A program made the translations under genes and the position numbers. Under the pieces are notes generated by a model. It did no database searches. It saw only the letters and a list, made by a program, of their open reading frames with translations, and had not been told where the DNA came from. This document shows positions 1 to 8,900 of a stretch of DNA of 25,197 nt, piece after piece. This DNA comes from an uncultured Clostridia bacterium (GTDB lineage Bacteria; Bacillota; Clostridia; Oscillospirales; Acutalibacteraceae), in assembly GCA_937892525.1 (NCBI GenBank), contig CALAEV010000036.1, positions 1 through 25,197 of the forward strand. Direction: 5' to 3'. Positions within the stretch are counted from its first letter, which is position 1. Every line of letters starts with the position of its first letter.

Positions 1-821
1 TCTTCATTTGTAAGAAGTGTTTCATACATCTTTTCGCCGTGGCGGATACCTATAACTTTGATTTCAGTTTCAGGATTAAAGAGTTCTGCAACAGCCTTTG
101 CAAGAACTTCAATTGTGCAAGCAGGTGCTTTCTGAACGAGAATGTCACCGCTTTCGCCATTCTCAAATGCAAAGAGAACAAGGTCAACTGCTTCTTCAAG
201 GCTCATAACGAAACGAGTCATTGAAGGCTCTGTAATTGTAATCGGCTTACCCTCACGAATCTGGTCAATCCAGAGAGGTACTACTGAACCACGTGAGCAA
301 AGAACATTACCGTAACGAGTACAGCAAATCTTTGTCTTTTCAGGTGAAACTGTTCTTGATTTTGCAACAACAACTTTTTCCATCATAGCTTTTGAAGTAC
401 CCATAGCATTTACAGGGTATGCAGCTTTATCAGTTGAAAGACAGATTACGCATTTAACGCCTTCGTCAATAGCGACAGTAAGAACATTGTCTGTACCTAA
501 AACATTTGTTTTAACTGCTTCAACAGGGAAAAATTCGCAAGATGGAACCTGCTTGAGTGCTGCAGCGTGGAAAATGTAGTCAACACCGTGCATTGCATTC
601 TTAACTGATTGTAAATCACGAACATCACCTATATAAAATTTGAGCTTGTCCGCAACTTCAGGACACTTTTGCTGAAATTCGTGACGCATATCGTCTTGCT
701 TTTTCTCATCACGAGAGAAAACACGGATTTCGCCAATATCAGTTTCTAGAAATCTTCGAAGCACTGTGTTACCAAATGAACCAGTACCACCTGTAATCAT
801 TAAAGTTTTGCCTTTAAACAT
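1..821 (-). CDS. UDP-GlcNAc 4,6-dehydratase/5-epimerase, FnlA/CapE/WbjB type (3' end cut by window)
   Basis: Reading leftward from ATG at 821, 273 codons are open to the window edge. The N-terminus begins MFKGKTLMITGGTGSFGNTV, with the Rossmann glycine motif GGTGSFG at residues 11-17, then FSRDEKKQDDMR (35-46). The catalytic segment has Met140-Gly-Thr-Ser-Lys144, i.e. MxxxK in place of the usual SDR YxxxK; this swap is known in the FlaA1/CapE/WbjB family. Family members are about 340 residues, so roughly 70 C-terminal residues lie outside. By family knowledge the enzyme makes the 4-keto-6-deoxy intermediate from UDP-GlcNAc on the way to L-FucNAc or related N-acetyl-deoxysugars; the partner reductase and 2-epimerase (FnlB/FnlC-like) would be expected further left but are not visible. 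ATG directly abuts the upstream flippase stop (TAAATG), with an AGGAAAG ribosome site inside that gene, so the two are co-translated. The precise product sugar is inferred. Confidence 0.9.
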   Translation of the reverse strand, partial: MFKGKTLMITGGTGSFGNTVLRRFLETDIGEIRVFSRDEKKQDDMRHEFQQKCPEVADKLKFYIGDVRDLQSVKNAMHGVDYIFHAAALKQVPSCEFFPVEAVKTNVLGTDNVLTVAIDEGVKCVICLSTDKAAYPVNAMGTSKAMMEKVVVAKSRTVSPEKTKICCTRYGNVLCSRGSVVPLWIDQIREGKPITITEPSMTRFVMSLEEAVDLVLFAFENGESGDILVQKAPACTIEVLAKAVAELFNPETEIKVIGIRHGEKMYETLLTNE

Positions 822-2354
822 TTATATCACTTTCCTCGAAAATAGTTTACTTTTTAATATATTTAATAACATCTTGAACGGCTTTGTTCTGAAATATGCC
901 AACAAAAAGATCATATTCGGTATTATACCACATATAATTGCTTTTGTCACGAACAGTATATATGTATTGCTGATTGGTAAGTTTTTGCATATAATCCAGC
1001 ATACACCACCTGCAAAAACAGTTACCAGAGTGTAACCTATATACTTGACAAAATATGTCGTTGCTTTCTTTTTGAATCCGTGTTTATATAGCACATATGG
1101 TTCAACCCAGAGAGAAGTTGTTACTGTACTGATAAGTGTACCAAGCAACACACCTTCAACACCCATATAAATTGCCAACGGAATTGATGCCACAAGATTT
1201 ATTACTGATTCTACAATAGGTTTGTGCCTATCATACCAGAAAATACCTAACGCATCACGAGTGGTAAGCACAGGTTGGCGCATACCTAACATATAAAAGT
1301 TGATTACAATGAGAGCAACAATTCTCATATTGAAAAGGTAATCGCTACCTACCCACAATGTAACAAACGGATTAAACAACACAAACAAACAGATTGACGA
1401 AAATCCGATTACCCATGCACCAATAAGATTAAGTGCATTGAATACTGTTTCTTTTCGTTCACCATCATCTGTTTCAGCACCAAGATTGCCAACGCTTGAG
1501 GTAATGGATTGAAACAGCATTGTAACAATTGAAATCAGCGTATTTTTTATAAGGTAATAGTTTGAATAAAGTCCAACAGAAACAACGCTTACAAACTTTG
1601 CCATTATAATATTTGTTGTTCCGTTTACTACAACACCACCTACACGGTGTGATGTCATAGCTTTAATATTTTTGAATACTTCTTTTTTAGTTTCCTTATC
1701 AAGTGGTTCTGCATTTTTCATATCAAGATAAGGATATTTTTTATTTACAAGCATTGAAACAAAAATGTTCTGCCCCAATGTGCAAGCTATCATAATTATA
1801 AGATAACTGAAATAATTATGTGTTAATAGCAATAACGCAATCTGCAACACATTCATTATAAGTACGGTTGCCTGATGAATAACATTTGAAACATACTGTT
1901 TTTGGTCTGCAATCAATAATGTTTTCTTATAAACAAAGAAATATGAGGCAGCGCTGTTAAACACAAACATCAGATATATTATTCTGATATGAGGGATATT
2001 AGGTAACTCTTCAACAATAAAGTTAAGGAAAGGTGTAAGTGCTGCGCCTATGACAAAAACAATAGTGCCAATCAGCGTATATGCCTTTTTATAGAAAAGC
2101 ATAATAGAATTGATTGTTTTCTCATCTTTATCATAAATGGGCTTATAAAGGCAGAAACAGATGGCTGTGCCTAATCCTAATTCTGCCAACGACAGCATTG
2201 ACAAAATATTTGAGAACACGCCGTTAAGTCCCAAATATTCAGTTGAAAGTACATGGACAAATATTCTTCGTGACACAAATACGATAATGAAATTCACCAT
2301 TTGTGCAAGAGAAGTATATTTGATATTTTTTAGTGAGTTATCAATACGGGACAT
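822..2354 (-). CDS. wzx: Wzx-type polysaccharide flippase (first of two)
   Basis: A 510-residue, strongly hydrophobic protein with about 12-14 predicted membrane segments, in the MOP/PST exporter superfamily. The N-terminus reads SLKNIKYTSLAQMVNFIIVF and is followed by the conserved SxEYLGLNGVFSNILSMLSLAELGLG region (residues about 37-63), typical of sugar translocases in Firmicutes capsule and EPS loci. It is expected to flip undecaprenyl-diphosphate-linked repeat units across the membrane. ATG at 2354 has a GGAG site upstream, 13 bases after the acetyltransferase stop; its own stop touches the next ATG. It is one of two flippases in the operon. The other (6321-7853) has a different N-terminal sequence, so this is not a recent tandem copy. 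Confidence 0.9.
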   Translation of the reverse strand: MSRIDNSLKNIKYTSLAQMVNFIIVFVSRRIFVHVLSTEYLGLNGVFSNILSMLSLAELGLGTAICFCLYKPIYDKDEKTINSIMLFYKKAYTLIGTIVFVIGAALTPFLNFIVEELPNIPHIRIIYLMFVFNSAASYFFVYKKTLLIADQKQYVSNVIHQATVLIMNVLQIALLLLTHNYFSYLIIMIACTLGQNIFVSMLVNKKYPYLDMKNAEPLDKETKKEVFKNIKAMTSHRVGGVVVNGTTNIIMAKFVSVVSVGLYSNYYLIKNTLISIVTMLFQSITSSVGNLGAETDDGERKETVFNALNLIGAWVIGFSSICLFVLFNPFVTLWVGSDYLFNMRIVALIVINFYMLGMRQPVLTTRDALGIFWYDRHKPIVESVINLVASIPLAIYMGVEGVLLGTLISTVTTSLWVEPYVLYKHGFKKKATTYFVKYIGYTLVTVFAGGVCWIICKNLPISNTYILFVTKAIICGIIPNMIFLLAYFRTKPFKMLLNILKSKLFSRKVI

Positions 2355-2367
2355 AGTTTTCTCCGAT

Positions 2368-2994
2368 TTATTTTTCTAATTCTTCTAATAACTTTTCTAC
2401 ATTATCAAAGATTTCTGCATTTGAACTAATCCATTCTGCATCTTTATTCCACCATTTTGTTTCAAGAAGCTTACTAATTATATCATCTGAAAATCTCTTT
2501 TTAATTACTTTTGCAGGTACTCCACCAACTATTGAATATGGCTCAACATCTTTAGTTACAAGGGCACAAGAGCCGATTACAGCACCGTCGCCGATTTTTA
2601 CGCCACCGATTATACGTACATCATTACCAACCCAGACGTCGTTACCAATTTCAACAACTGTTCCGTTTTCATCTGTAAATGAAAATTCCTGAAATTTATT
2701 CTTAGTAACATATTTCAGTTGAGATGCATTGTTGACTGCATAAAAAGCAGGGTGTGTAGATGCAAAAGTATCTGTAGGATGTTTACCGTCAATAATTGAA
2801 ATATTAGAACCGATTGAACAATATCTACCTATTTTCACATTATTAAGTTTTGTTTTTGAACCGATATAACTTGCAAAACCGATTTTTGTGTTTTTAGTTG
2901 ATGACCAACGACCGATATAGTTGTTGCCCTCTAACACAGTATTTTCGTTAACCTTTGCAAAATGTGATATTCTGTTTGAGCCTTGTTTTTTCAT
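2368..2994 (-). CDS. CatB-related (xenobiotic acetyltransferase-like) O-acetyltransferase
   Basis: A 208-residue left-handed beta-helix acetyltransferase. Hexapeptide-repeat character is visible at residues 20-65 (repeated IG/I-G turns, e.g. IGRYCSIGSNISIIDG) and 115-145 (IGNDVWVGNDVRIIGG, VKIGDGAVIG). The motif GKHPTDTFASTHPAFY (residues about 70-85) is typical of the XAT/CatB branch; His72 or His81 is the candidate catalytic base. The conserved tail motif IVGGVPAKVIKKRF (155-168) is present. It probably transfers acetyl from acetyl-CoA to a hydroxyl of a sugar precursor or lipid-linked unit in the cytoplasm. ATG 2994 has a GAGGC site; the gene lies 9 bases after a GT2 gene and 13 before a flippase. 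The acceptor cannot be told from sequence; other acyl donors are possible. Confidence 0.88.
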   Translation of the reverse strand: MKKQGSNRISHFAKVNENTVLEGNNYIGRWSSTKNTKIGFASYIGSKTKLNNVKIGRYCSIGSNISIIDGKHPTDTFASTHPAFYAVNNASQLKYVTKNKFQEFSFTDENGTVVEIGNDVWVGNDVRIIGGVKIGDGAVIGSCALVTKDVEPYSIVGGVPAKVIKKRFSDDIISKLLETKWWNKDAEWISSNAEIFDNVEKLLEELEK

Positions 2995-3003
2995 AATTCA
3001 GCC

Positions 3004-3795
3004 TCATTTTAATAAATTCTTTGACTTTGACATAAGCTTGCGGATGTTTCTGTACATTTTAACTCGCAACAAATGAACAGTTGTTAACTCTGAGAAATAC
3101 TTTTCAATAATGCTGTTTTTTACTTTTATGCACTCTTCTACAGGTCTTTGAGAAAGTCCGAAGTTTTTTTGACGATACGCAGTACCATACTCAAAAGTAC
3201 AATAAAATGGTATTTTTTTCGCAAGTCGTATAAGCAAATCATAGTCTTCATAAAGTGATGATTGCTCGTCATACAGCCCTGCTTCTATTACCGCTTCTCT
3301 TGGAAAACAGCAATCTCTCATTAAGGTTTTTGTTATTTTTTCTTTAAGCAATGAATCAAAAAGATTGCCCTCAAAATACTCGCTCTTTTTATAGTCAAGA
3401 TAACGGATTATGTTATCTTCTTCATCACAATAAACGATTTTTGAATATGTTAAAACATTTCCACCTTTTTCATTCAATAACTTCATTTCATTTTCGAGCT
3501 TTTGATTATTGAAATAAAAGTCATCTGCGTCAAGAGTAGTTACATATTCACTTGTAGCAGTTAAAATGCCTGTATTTCGTGCGTGAGATACTCCCCCATT
3601 CTGTTCCAGATAGACACCTTTTACATTAGGGTATTTTGACTCATACTCTTTGATAATTGCAACTGAATTATCCTTTGAGCAGTCATCAACTACAATTATT
3701 TCGTCAGGCACAAGCGTTTGTGACAACACGCTATCAAGACATTTTCGTATAAACTTTTCATTATTATAATTTGGAATTATAACTGATAAGCTCAT
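3004..3795 (-). CDS. GT2 family glycosyltransferase (GT-A fold)
   Basis: A 263-residue GT-A enzyme. It starts SLSVIIPNYNNEKFIRKCLD, has the donor-binding IIVVDDCSKDNS segment (33-44), NGGVSHARNTGI (66-77), and the metal/nucleotide DXD-type motif DADD at 89-92. No membrane helix is evident, so it should act at the inner face of the membrane on the lipid-linked glycan. The start codon overlaps the stop of the preceding polymerase gene in an ATGA arrangement (3792-3795), with a GGAG site inside that gene, indicating translational coupling. Donor and acceptor sugars are not predictable. Length is normal for a short single-domain GT2. Confidence 0.92.
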   Translation of the reverse strand: MSLSVIIPNYNNEKFIRKCLDSVLSQTLVPDEIIVVDDCSKDNSVAIIKEYESKYPNVKGVYLEQNGGVSHARNTGILTATSEYVTTLDADDFYFNNQKLENEMKLLNEKGGNVLTYSKIVYCDEEDNIIRYLDYKKSEYFEGNLFDSLLKEKITKTLMRDCCFPREAVIEAGLYDEQSSLYEDYDLLIRLAKKIPFYCTFEYGTAYRQKNFGLSQRPVEECIKVKNSIIEKYFSELTTVHLLRVKMYRNIRKLMSKSKNLLK

Positions 3796-5084
3796 CGTTT
3801 TTTCTCCAGTGGAACCTTAATATCCATTTTTCTATTACTTACAAATATTACAATATAAATCATCGCCATTATGAAAGATGTATCAAACGGCAACCATTTC
3901 ATTGGTGTTTCCATAATAACAAGCATCATTAAAAGATAGAATGCAAACGATTTGTATGTACCAAATCGTTGATTACGTTTGTATGCAAAAGTACAATAAA
4001 AAGCAAAAATCGCACTACCGAACAAAATGCCAAGTTTTCCTAAACTTCCATAAAAAAAATAATACATCGTAGGCATAGCATTATAAGACAAATCACCTAT
4101 GAGGTAGAATTTTGCCAATATTGTTCCAATTGTATTTCTTACTAAATCTATATTTGTTATGCCTAAATAATTAAGTATCATTGAAATCATATCAAGCAGT
4201 CCTGCAAAAACCACAGCAATAAATGAATCAGACGAATAACTATTCAATCTTTCCAATATGGAGAAGTACGTAAATGAACCTGTGAAATTTGAAACTAAAG
4301 ATTCAAACACACCCTGGAAAAATCCCCTGCTTTCCACTTGTGAACGACCAAGACTAATTGCCCCGGCAACAACTATTGCAACTGCAAATATAGCAAACAT
4401 CTGTAATTTTATTTTTTTACTATCTTTTATTACTTTTATATTGAGAATAAAACAAATCAATATAATAACACCAAATTCAAAAACAATCATTCTACCGCCA
4501 CTTATCAATGCACGTAAAATAATATTTATCAACATTACAGCCATTGAATATTTGTTATACTTTTTATCTAACAAATTAATAGCAAAAATGATTTCAGAAA
4601 CAGTTATTAATGGGTCAAAAATATATGTAACTATTAAATACTCATATGTAGTAGTAAAGTAATCATCTGAATAATAGTAGCCACGTATATTCTGATATGA
4701 AGTGCCGCTTGTCAAAGAAGACAACAACTCAAAGCCCTTATACAAATAATAACAAAGAATAATAACATTCAATATAATGAATGTTGTTTTTTTCCACGCA
4801 TCATTTATGTATACCTTTTTGTTATACATCTTATTGGTTGAATGAATAAACTGGTCTAATAGCATAAACATTCCACCTGAAATATTATATGCAAAGCCAC
4901 CCAGCATAAAAATATAATAAATATCACTGCTAGGTTTATTTATCCCTCTTGTTCCAATAATCGAAATAGCAATCAGAACAGACCATATTAAATTAAAAAA
5001 CACAAATGGATTACTGATTTTCTTATAAATCACATAAGTTACTATAAGCAAAATCAAATGTATTCCTAAACAAAGAAACGGCAT
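3792..5084 (-). CDS. wzy: Wzy-type O-antigen/repeat-unit polymerase
   Basis: A 430-residue integral membrane protein with about 11-12 hydrophobic segments spread along its whole length and a GGRMIVFEFG stretch near residues 195-205, followed by a soluble stretch with GRSQVESRG (about 245-253). Length, topology and position between glycosyltransferases and a flippase fit a repeat-unit polymerase that joins undecaprenyl-linked units outside the membrane. Such polymerases diverge strongly, so the call rests on topology and context rather than on a diagnostic motif. It is one of the most AT-rich genes in the window (one 60-base stretch at 4381-4440 has only 11 G or C). ATG 5084 follows the GT4 stop... 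upstream gene order places it 5 bases after 5090-6304; its stop overlaps the next gene by 4 bases. A second polymerase-like gene (EpsG) lies at 11162-12223. Confidence 0.78.
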   Translation of the reverse strand: MPFLCLGIHLILLIVTYVIYKKISNPFVFFNLIWSVLIAISIIGTRGINKPSSDIYYIFMLGGFAYNISGGMFMLLDQFIHSTNKMYNKKVYINDAWKKTTFIILNVIILCYYLYKGFELLSSLTSGTSYQNIRGYYYSDDYFTTTYEYLIVTYIFDPLITVSEIIFAINLLDKKYNKYSMAVMLINIILRALISGGRMIVFEFGVIILICFILNIKVIKDSKKIKLQMFAIFAVAIVVAGAISLGRSQVESRGFFQGVFESLVSNFTGSFTYFSILERLNSYSSDSFIAVVFAGLLDMISMILNYLGITNIDLVRNTIGTILAKFYLIGDLSYNAMPTMYYFFYGSLGKLGILFGSAIFAFYCTFAYKRNQRFGTYKSFAFYLLMMLVIMETPMKWLPFDTSFIMAMIYIVIFVSNRKMDIKVPLEKKR

Positions 5085-5089
5085 ATTCT

Positions 5090-6304
5090 CTACTCACTTT
5101 TTCCAATTAATTCAATAATTCTTTTTGTTTGAACAATATAATTTTTATTATTTAAAACAAAATCACGAGCTTTTTGTCCTATTTTCTTTTGCTTTTCATC
5201 TGTCATACTTAAAACAGTTGAAATTGCTTTTGCAAGACTTTCAACAGAATCGTCCTCAGGAATTATTAAATAATCTTTATATTCGTCAGGCATTCCATCA
5301 AGCTTATAGCAAATTGTAGGGCGACCCGAAAGCATATACTCAAGATTTTTTGATGGAAATGAATACTTAGTAAACTCTTCATTATTTTGTCTTGGATTAA
5401 TAAGAATTGTACTTTTTTGTTGCTCTATATGCAACTCATTCAAACCGATGCTACCCATATATTTGATTCTATTATCTTCTTTGGCATAAGCCTTGATTAA
5501 ATCAACGGCATCGCCCTTACCATAAAAACGGAACTCAACACTGCTATCACTAATAAGTTTTGTAGCTTCAAGAATATTTGGTATTCCGTATTTTTTTTGC
5601 ATTCCACCTGAATATAAAACAACTTTAGGATTTTCCTGTTTAGGCAAATCCATATATTCATACAATTCAGATGCAATACCCTCCATAACAACATAAGGCT
5701 TGTTTTCTTTGTTTACAAACTTATTCATTTCTTCGGTAAGAAGAACAAATTTATCAACAACTGGAAGATGCTTATTAAACAAATACATTGTTACCTTAAG
5801 TGAAAGCTTTTGGTACAAGGTTTTTCTTTCTTGAAGCCCCATATACTGTGGCAAATCCGCAACAACTAAGCATACATTAATAGGAAACTTTTTCTTTATT
5901 TTAGTAAGTGCCATTAAGAACGGAAAGTAGGCAGGATAAACAATGACATTTGTTGTCTCATTAGTGTTATTTTCTTTTAACCATTTTAAAACGTTTTTTC
6001 TTACTGAACACGCCTTTGAAAAAAGAGAATACCCTCTTAAGCGAACGTAAGGCAAATTGTAATTTATGCCACCATCTTTTTTACAGGTCCAGATGTAAGG
6101 CTGTACCCTTTTAAAGTTATGATGCCTATCGTGCAAGAAATAGGTGTTAAAAATGGTCAAGTGCTCTTTAGTATGCTCTTCAATACCTTTTATAATATTT
6201 TTTTGCAAGGTATCAGAAGAGACCGTGTCACTTATATATTCAGTTTTTTGAATTTCTTCCATTCTTTCCTCAGGAAAGATGCCCCCAATGAATATGTTTT
6301 TCAT
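5090..6304 (-). CDS. GT4-type glycosyltransferase (GT-B fold)
   Basis: A 404-residue GT-B protein. The N-terminal half has MKNIFIGGIFPEE and a Rossmann-like core (VIVYPAYFPFLMALTKI, about 121-137). The C-terminal half carries the nucleotide-sugar domain: VVLYSGGMQKKYGIPNILEA (about 228-247), FRFYGKGD, and the terminal FPSKNLEYMLSGRPTI motif in which the final Glu of the usual E-x7-E pair is kept while the first position is not Glu. FPSK-x2-EYM-xSG-xP is a common GT4 variant. It likely adds a sugar from a nucleotide donor to the lipid-linked oligosaccharide in the cytoplasm. ATG 6304 lies 16 bases after the flippase stop, with only a weak GTGGGAT ribosome site; coupling to the upstream gene may help. 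The sugar is unknown. Confidence 0.88.
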   Translation of the reverse strand: MKNIFIGGIFPEERMEEIQKTEYISDTVSSDTLQKNIIKGIEEHTKEHLTIFNTYFLHDRHHNFKRVQPYIWTCKKDGGINYNLPYVRLRGYSLFSKACSVRKNVLKWLKENNTNETTNVIVYPAYFPFLMALTKIKKKFPINVCLVVADLPQYMGLQERKTLYQKLSLKVTMYLFNKHLPVVDKFVLLTEEMNKFVNKENKPYVVMEGIASELYEYMDLPKQENPKVVLYSGGMQKKYGIPNILEATKLISDSSVEFRFYGKGDAVDLIKAYAKEDNRIKYMGSIGLNELHIEQQKSTILINPRQNNEEFTKYSFPSKNLEYMLSGRPTICYKLDGMPDEYKDYLIIPEDDSVESLAKAISTVLSMTDEKQKKIGQKARDFVLNNKNYIVQTKRIIELIGKSE

Positions 6305-6320
6305 TTAATCAATATCCCAC

Positions 6321-7853
6321 TTATCGTTTTATTTTATTTAACACTTTTTTGAATATTCCAAAGAATAAATCCTTTTCATACTGATTCAAACCGAATAACA
6401 GCATTAAAACGCAAAAAATTGCTACAAATACCCCACCATTAATTGTGAATCGCAAGAAACCGTGAGCCATTGGGTTAAAGTGTTCAAGACCCAGACCTAC
6501 ACCCATTGCAACTAATAAGAATGGTGTAATTTTAAGGAAAGTTTCTTTAAAGAAATGCCACATATCAAATTTCAGAACTATTCTATACATTATTGCCATA
6601 AGTAATGCTCTTAACATATAAGCAACGAAAATTGACAGTGATGCACCTATTGCTCCCCAATATTTTGAGAAAACCAATGAAAGACACACATTTACAATAC
6701 CAACAACAGTAAATACATATGCTCTTACACTAATTTTATTTTCTACAATTAAAGTTGTATTTGCAATTTGCATTGGCAAATAAAAATAGCTGGGAACTAT
6801 CATCAAAATGGTGCAAATATAACTTTGAACAAAATCAGGTTTGTTCCAAATATCAACAATAAACGACTTGCCTACCGCAATAAATCCTGTTATGAGTAAT
6901 CCGATAATCATACACTGAATTCTACCTATTTTAATCATTAACGGCATAAGATTTTCACGTTTTTTCTCTCCATAAATAATCTTTGCAATTCGTGGCATAA
7001 ACATACCATCAATCGCAGTAGCAAAAGTGTAAACATAGCCTTCAATTGTTTGAGCTAGTCCAAAAACAGCAACACCTACTGAACCAGTAACCGAAACTGC
7101 AGCAATAATGGATGGTGAAATATTTATAACAAGTCTTTCAGCCAACATTCTTATAGTTGTCCATAAAGAAAAATTAAAAACTTCTTTTGTTAACTGCTTA
7201 TCCTTATATTTGAAATTAACTTTAATTCCTGTTTTCCTACGAATAATTATATATTTAACTGCGATTGTCAATAACCCAGCAATAGCATTTACAGAAACTA
7301 ATGCATAAACACCCAATCCACAAGAAAGTGCTATAATCATTGCTACAATTATAAATACCTTATGGAACAAATCTGCGAGTTTCATTTGAGTAAAACACTC
7401 AAAAGCTGTAAGTATTCCATTTAGATTTGTAAATGGGAACGAAATAACACTGAAAAGTCCTACAATTACATAAAGAATTTTAAAGGTTTCAAGTTCAGAT
7501 GCTGTAAGATTATCATAAATATTATTTATAAACAAACTTACAATTACCAAAGCAAATAAAATCAACGCATCGATGGCAAGATAAAGTTTATACACCAAAC
7601 CCATGAAATTGTTGACTGTCTCTTTCTTACCCTCAGCGTTAAATTTTGATATAAAGCGCGAAACAACTCCGCCTAAACCAAAGTCCATTACGAACATAGT
7701 AATAAGTGAGGTTGCAAGAGTATACAATCCATAGTTACTTTGACCGATTTGCGTTATCATCCATGGGGTATAAATTAAACCTGAAATCATATTAAATGCT
7801 ATCGCAAAATATGATAACAATGCACCTGTTTTAATTTGCTTTGAACTATTCAA
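6321..7853 (-). CDS. wzx: Wzx-type polysaccharide flippase (second of two, TTG start)
   Basis: A 510-residue polytopic protein of the MOP/PST flippase superfamily. The N-terminus reads TGALLSYFAIAFNMISGLIY, followed by TPWMITQIGQSNYGLYTLATS and MDFGLGGVVSRFISKFNAEG (about 56-75), which are characteristic of oligosaccharide flippases. The start is TTG at 7853 with GGAAG at 7864-7868 upstream at about 10 bases; the next in-frame ATG is over 20 codons inside the first helix and would cut the conserved N-terminus. It should export undecaprenyl-linked repeat units. Its N-terminal sequence differs from that of the flippase at 822-2354, and a GT2 (7888-8898) and EpsG polymerase (11162-12223) lie upstream, so it may be the flippase for a different repeat unit. 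Confidence 0.9.
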   Translation of the reverse strand: MNSSKQIKTGALLSYFAIAFNMISGLIYTPWMITQIGQSNYGLYTLATSLITMFVMDFGLGGVVSRFISKFNAEGKKETVNNFMGLVYKLYLAIDALILFALVIVSLFINNIYDNLTASELETFKILYVIVGLFSVISFPFTNLNGILTAFECFTQMKLADLFHKVFIIVAMIIALSCGLGVYALVSVNAIAGLLTIAVKYIIIRRKTGIKVNFKYKDKQLTKEVFNFSLWTTIRMLAERLVINISPSIIAAVSVTGSVGVAVFGLAQTIEGYVYTFATAIDGMFMPRIAKIIYGEKKRENLMPLMIKIGRIQCMIIGLLITGFIAVGKSFIVDIWNKPDFVQSYICTILMIVPSYFYLPMQIANTTLIVENKISVRAYVFTVVGIVNVCLSLVFSKYWGAIGASLSIFVAYMLRALLMAIMYRIVLKFDMWHFFKETFLKITPFLLVAMGVGLGLEHFNPMAHGFLRFTINGGVFVAIFCVLMLLFGLNQYEKDLFFGIFKKVLNKIKR

Positions 7854-7887
7854 CTTTATATCACTTCCATAATGTTGTTATCTTATA

Positions 7888-8898
7888 TCATTTGTTCAAT
7901 GAAAACATATAATATAAAAATCTTGCTTGTTTCATTTGAATCAAATTAACTGCCAACTGTTTTTTCACACTACTATGCTTTACTGTACCAACAGCACTGC
8001 ACACAGACTCGTTTGCACAAATTTTCTTTATCTGTTCTATTTTTTCTTTTTTAGAAAATTTATTTTTCCCATTAACAATACCGTTTATTGCACCGATTAC
8101 AAGATCGATATAATAAGTATTTTGAAAACTAATATACTCATCATACAAATCAATTTCATTCAAAAAATCAACAGCTTTTTTATATGTAAGTGTATAAATT
8201 TCAAAAATATTTGGAATATATCCTTTTGACGCAGAAACCACTTCAACTCTGTCCATATAATTATAATATGGCGCTTTACTTACATAAATATTTTCACATT
8301 TTGCAAGAAATTCAAAATTAAAATGTGTATCTTCATTATTTTTAATTTTCGTATTAAAAACGAGCTCATTTTCAATAATAATACTTCGTCTATACAGTTT
8401 ATTCCAAGGTGCACCTATAACTGCATTAGGCATATATTTTGGATAATATTCCATAAATTCCTTTAATGAAAATATACCTTCATACATTTCAACAGTTCTT
8501 TGTGAAACAACTTTAGAATCACATGTACGAGTAAACGCTACATTACCCACACATGCATCTGCATTATAAATAGCAACACCTTTATATAGGTTTTCAATAT
8601 ATTCGTTATCAAGAGTATCATCCGCATCACAAAATGCAATATAATCACCTATTGCATTTTTGATACCGTAGTTTTTTGCAGAAGATGTTCCACCATTTTC
8701 TTTGTGTAATACTTTAACTCTAGAATCTTTTTCAGCAATTCTTTGACAAAGTTCAAGACTATTATCTTTTGAACCGTCATCAACAAGTATAAGTTCCAAA
8801 TTACTAAATGTTTGGGTTAAGATACTATTAGCACAATCTTCAATATATTTCCCAGCATTATATATTGGAACAATTATAGAAACTTGAATATTATTCAT
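7888..8898 (-). CDS. GT2 family glycosyltransferase (GT-A fold)
   Basis: A 336-residue GT-A enzyme of the WcaA/capsule type. It has VSIIVPIYNAGKYIEDC (6-22), ELILVDDGSKDNSLELC (35-51), NGGTSSAKNYGIKNAIGDYI (68-87) and the DXD-type DADDTLDNEY (91-100). PWNKLYRRSIII near residues 164-175 and the following NEDTHFNFEF region fit the usual acceptor-side pattern of this subgroup (Asn-Glu-Asp acting as base). It would transfer a sugar to the growing lipid-linked chain. ATG 8898 has an AGAGG site and starts only 2 bases after the preceding gene's stop. The 34-base gap after it holds only the flippase ribosome site. Confidence 0.92.
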   Translation of the reverse strand: MNNIQVSIIVPIYNAGKYIEDCANSILTQTFSNLELILVDDGSKDNSLELCQRIAEKDSRVKVLHKENGGTSSAKNYGIKNAIGDYIAFCDADDTLDNEYIENLYKGVAIYNADACVGNVAFTRTCDSKVVSQRTVEMYEGIFSLKEFMEYYPKYMPNAVIGAPWNKLYRRSIIIENELVFNTKIKNNEDTHFNFEFLAKCENIYVSKAPYYNYMDRVEVVSASKGYIPNIFEIYTLTYKKAVDFLNEIDLYDEYISFQNTYYIDLVIGAINGIVNGKNKFSKKEKIEQIKKICANESVCSAVGTVKHSSVKKQLAVNLIQMKQARFLYYMFSLNK

Positions 8899-8900
8899 AA

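Noticed and set aside
4258..4662. 134-codon open frame on the plus strand inside the Wzy-type gene
   Set aside because: It is antisense to a polymerase with clear membrane-protein character, has no family motif, and no convincing ribosome site; AT-rich membrane genes often leave such frames open.
6119..6352. Plus-strand frame across the GT4/flippase junction
   Set aside because: Antisense to both genes, no motif, and explained by low GC in the reverse frame.
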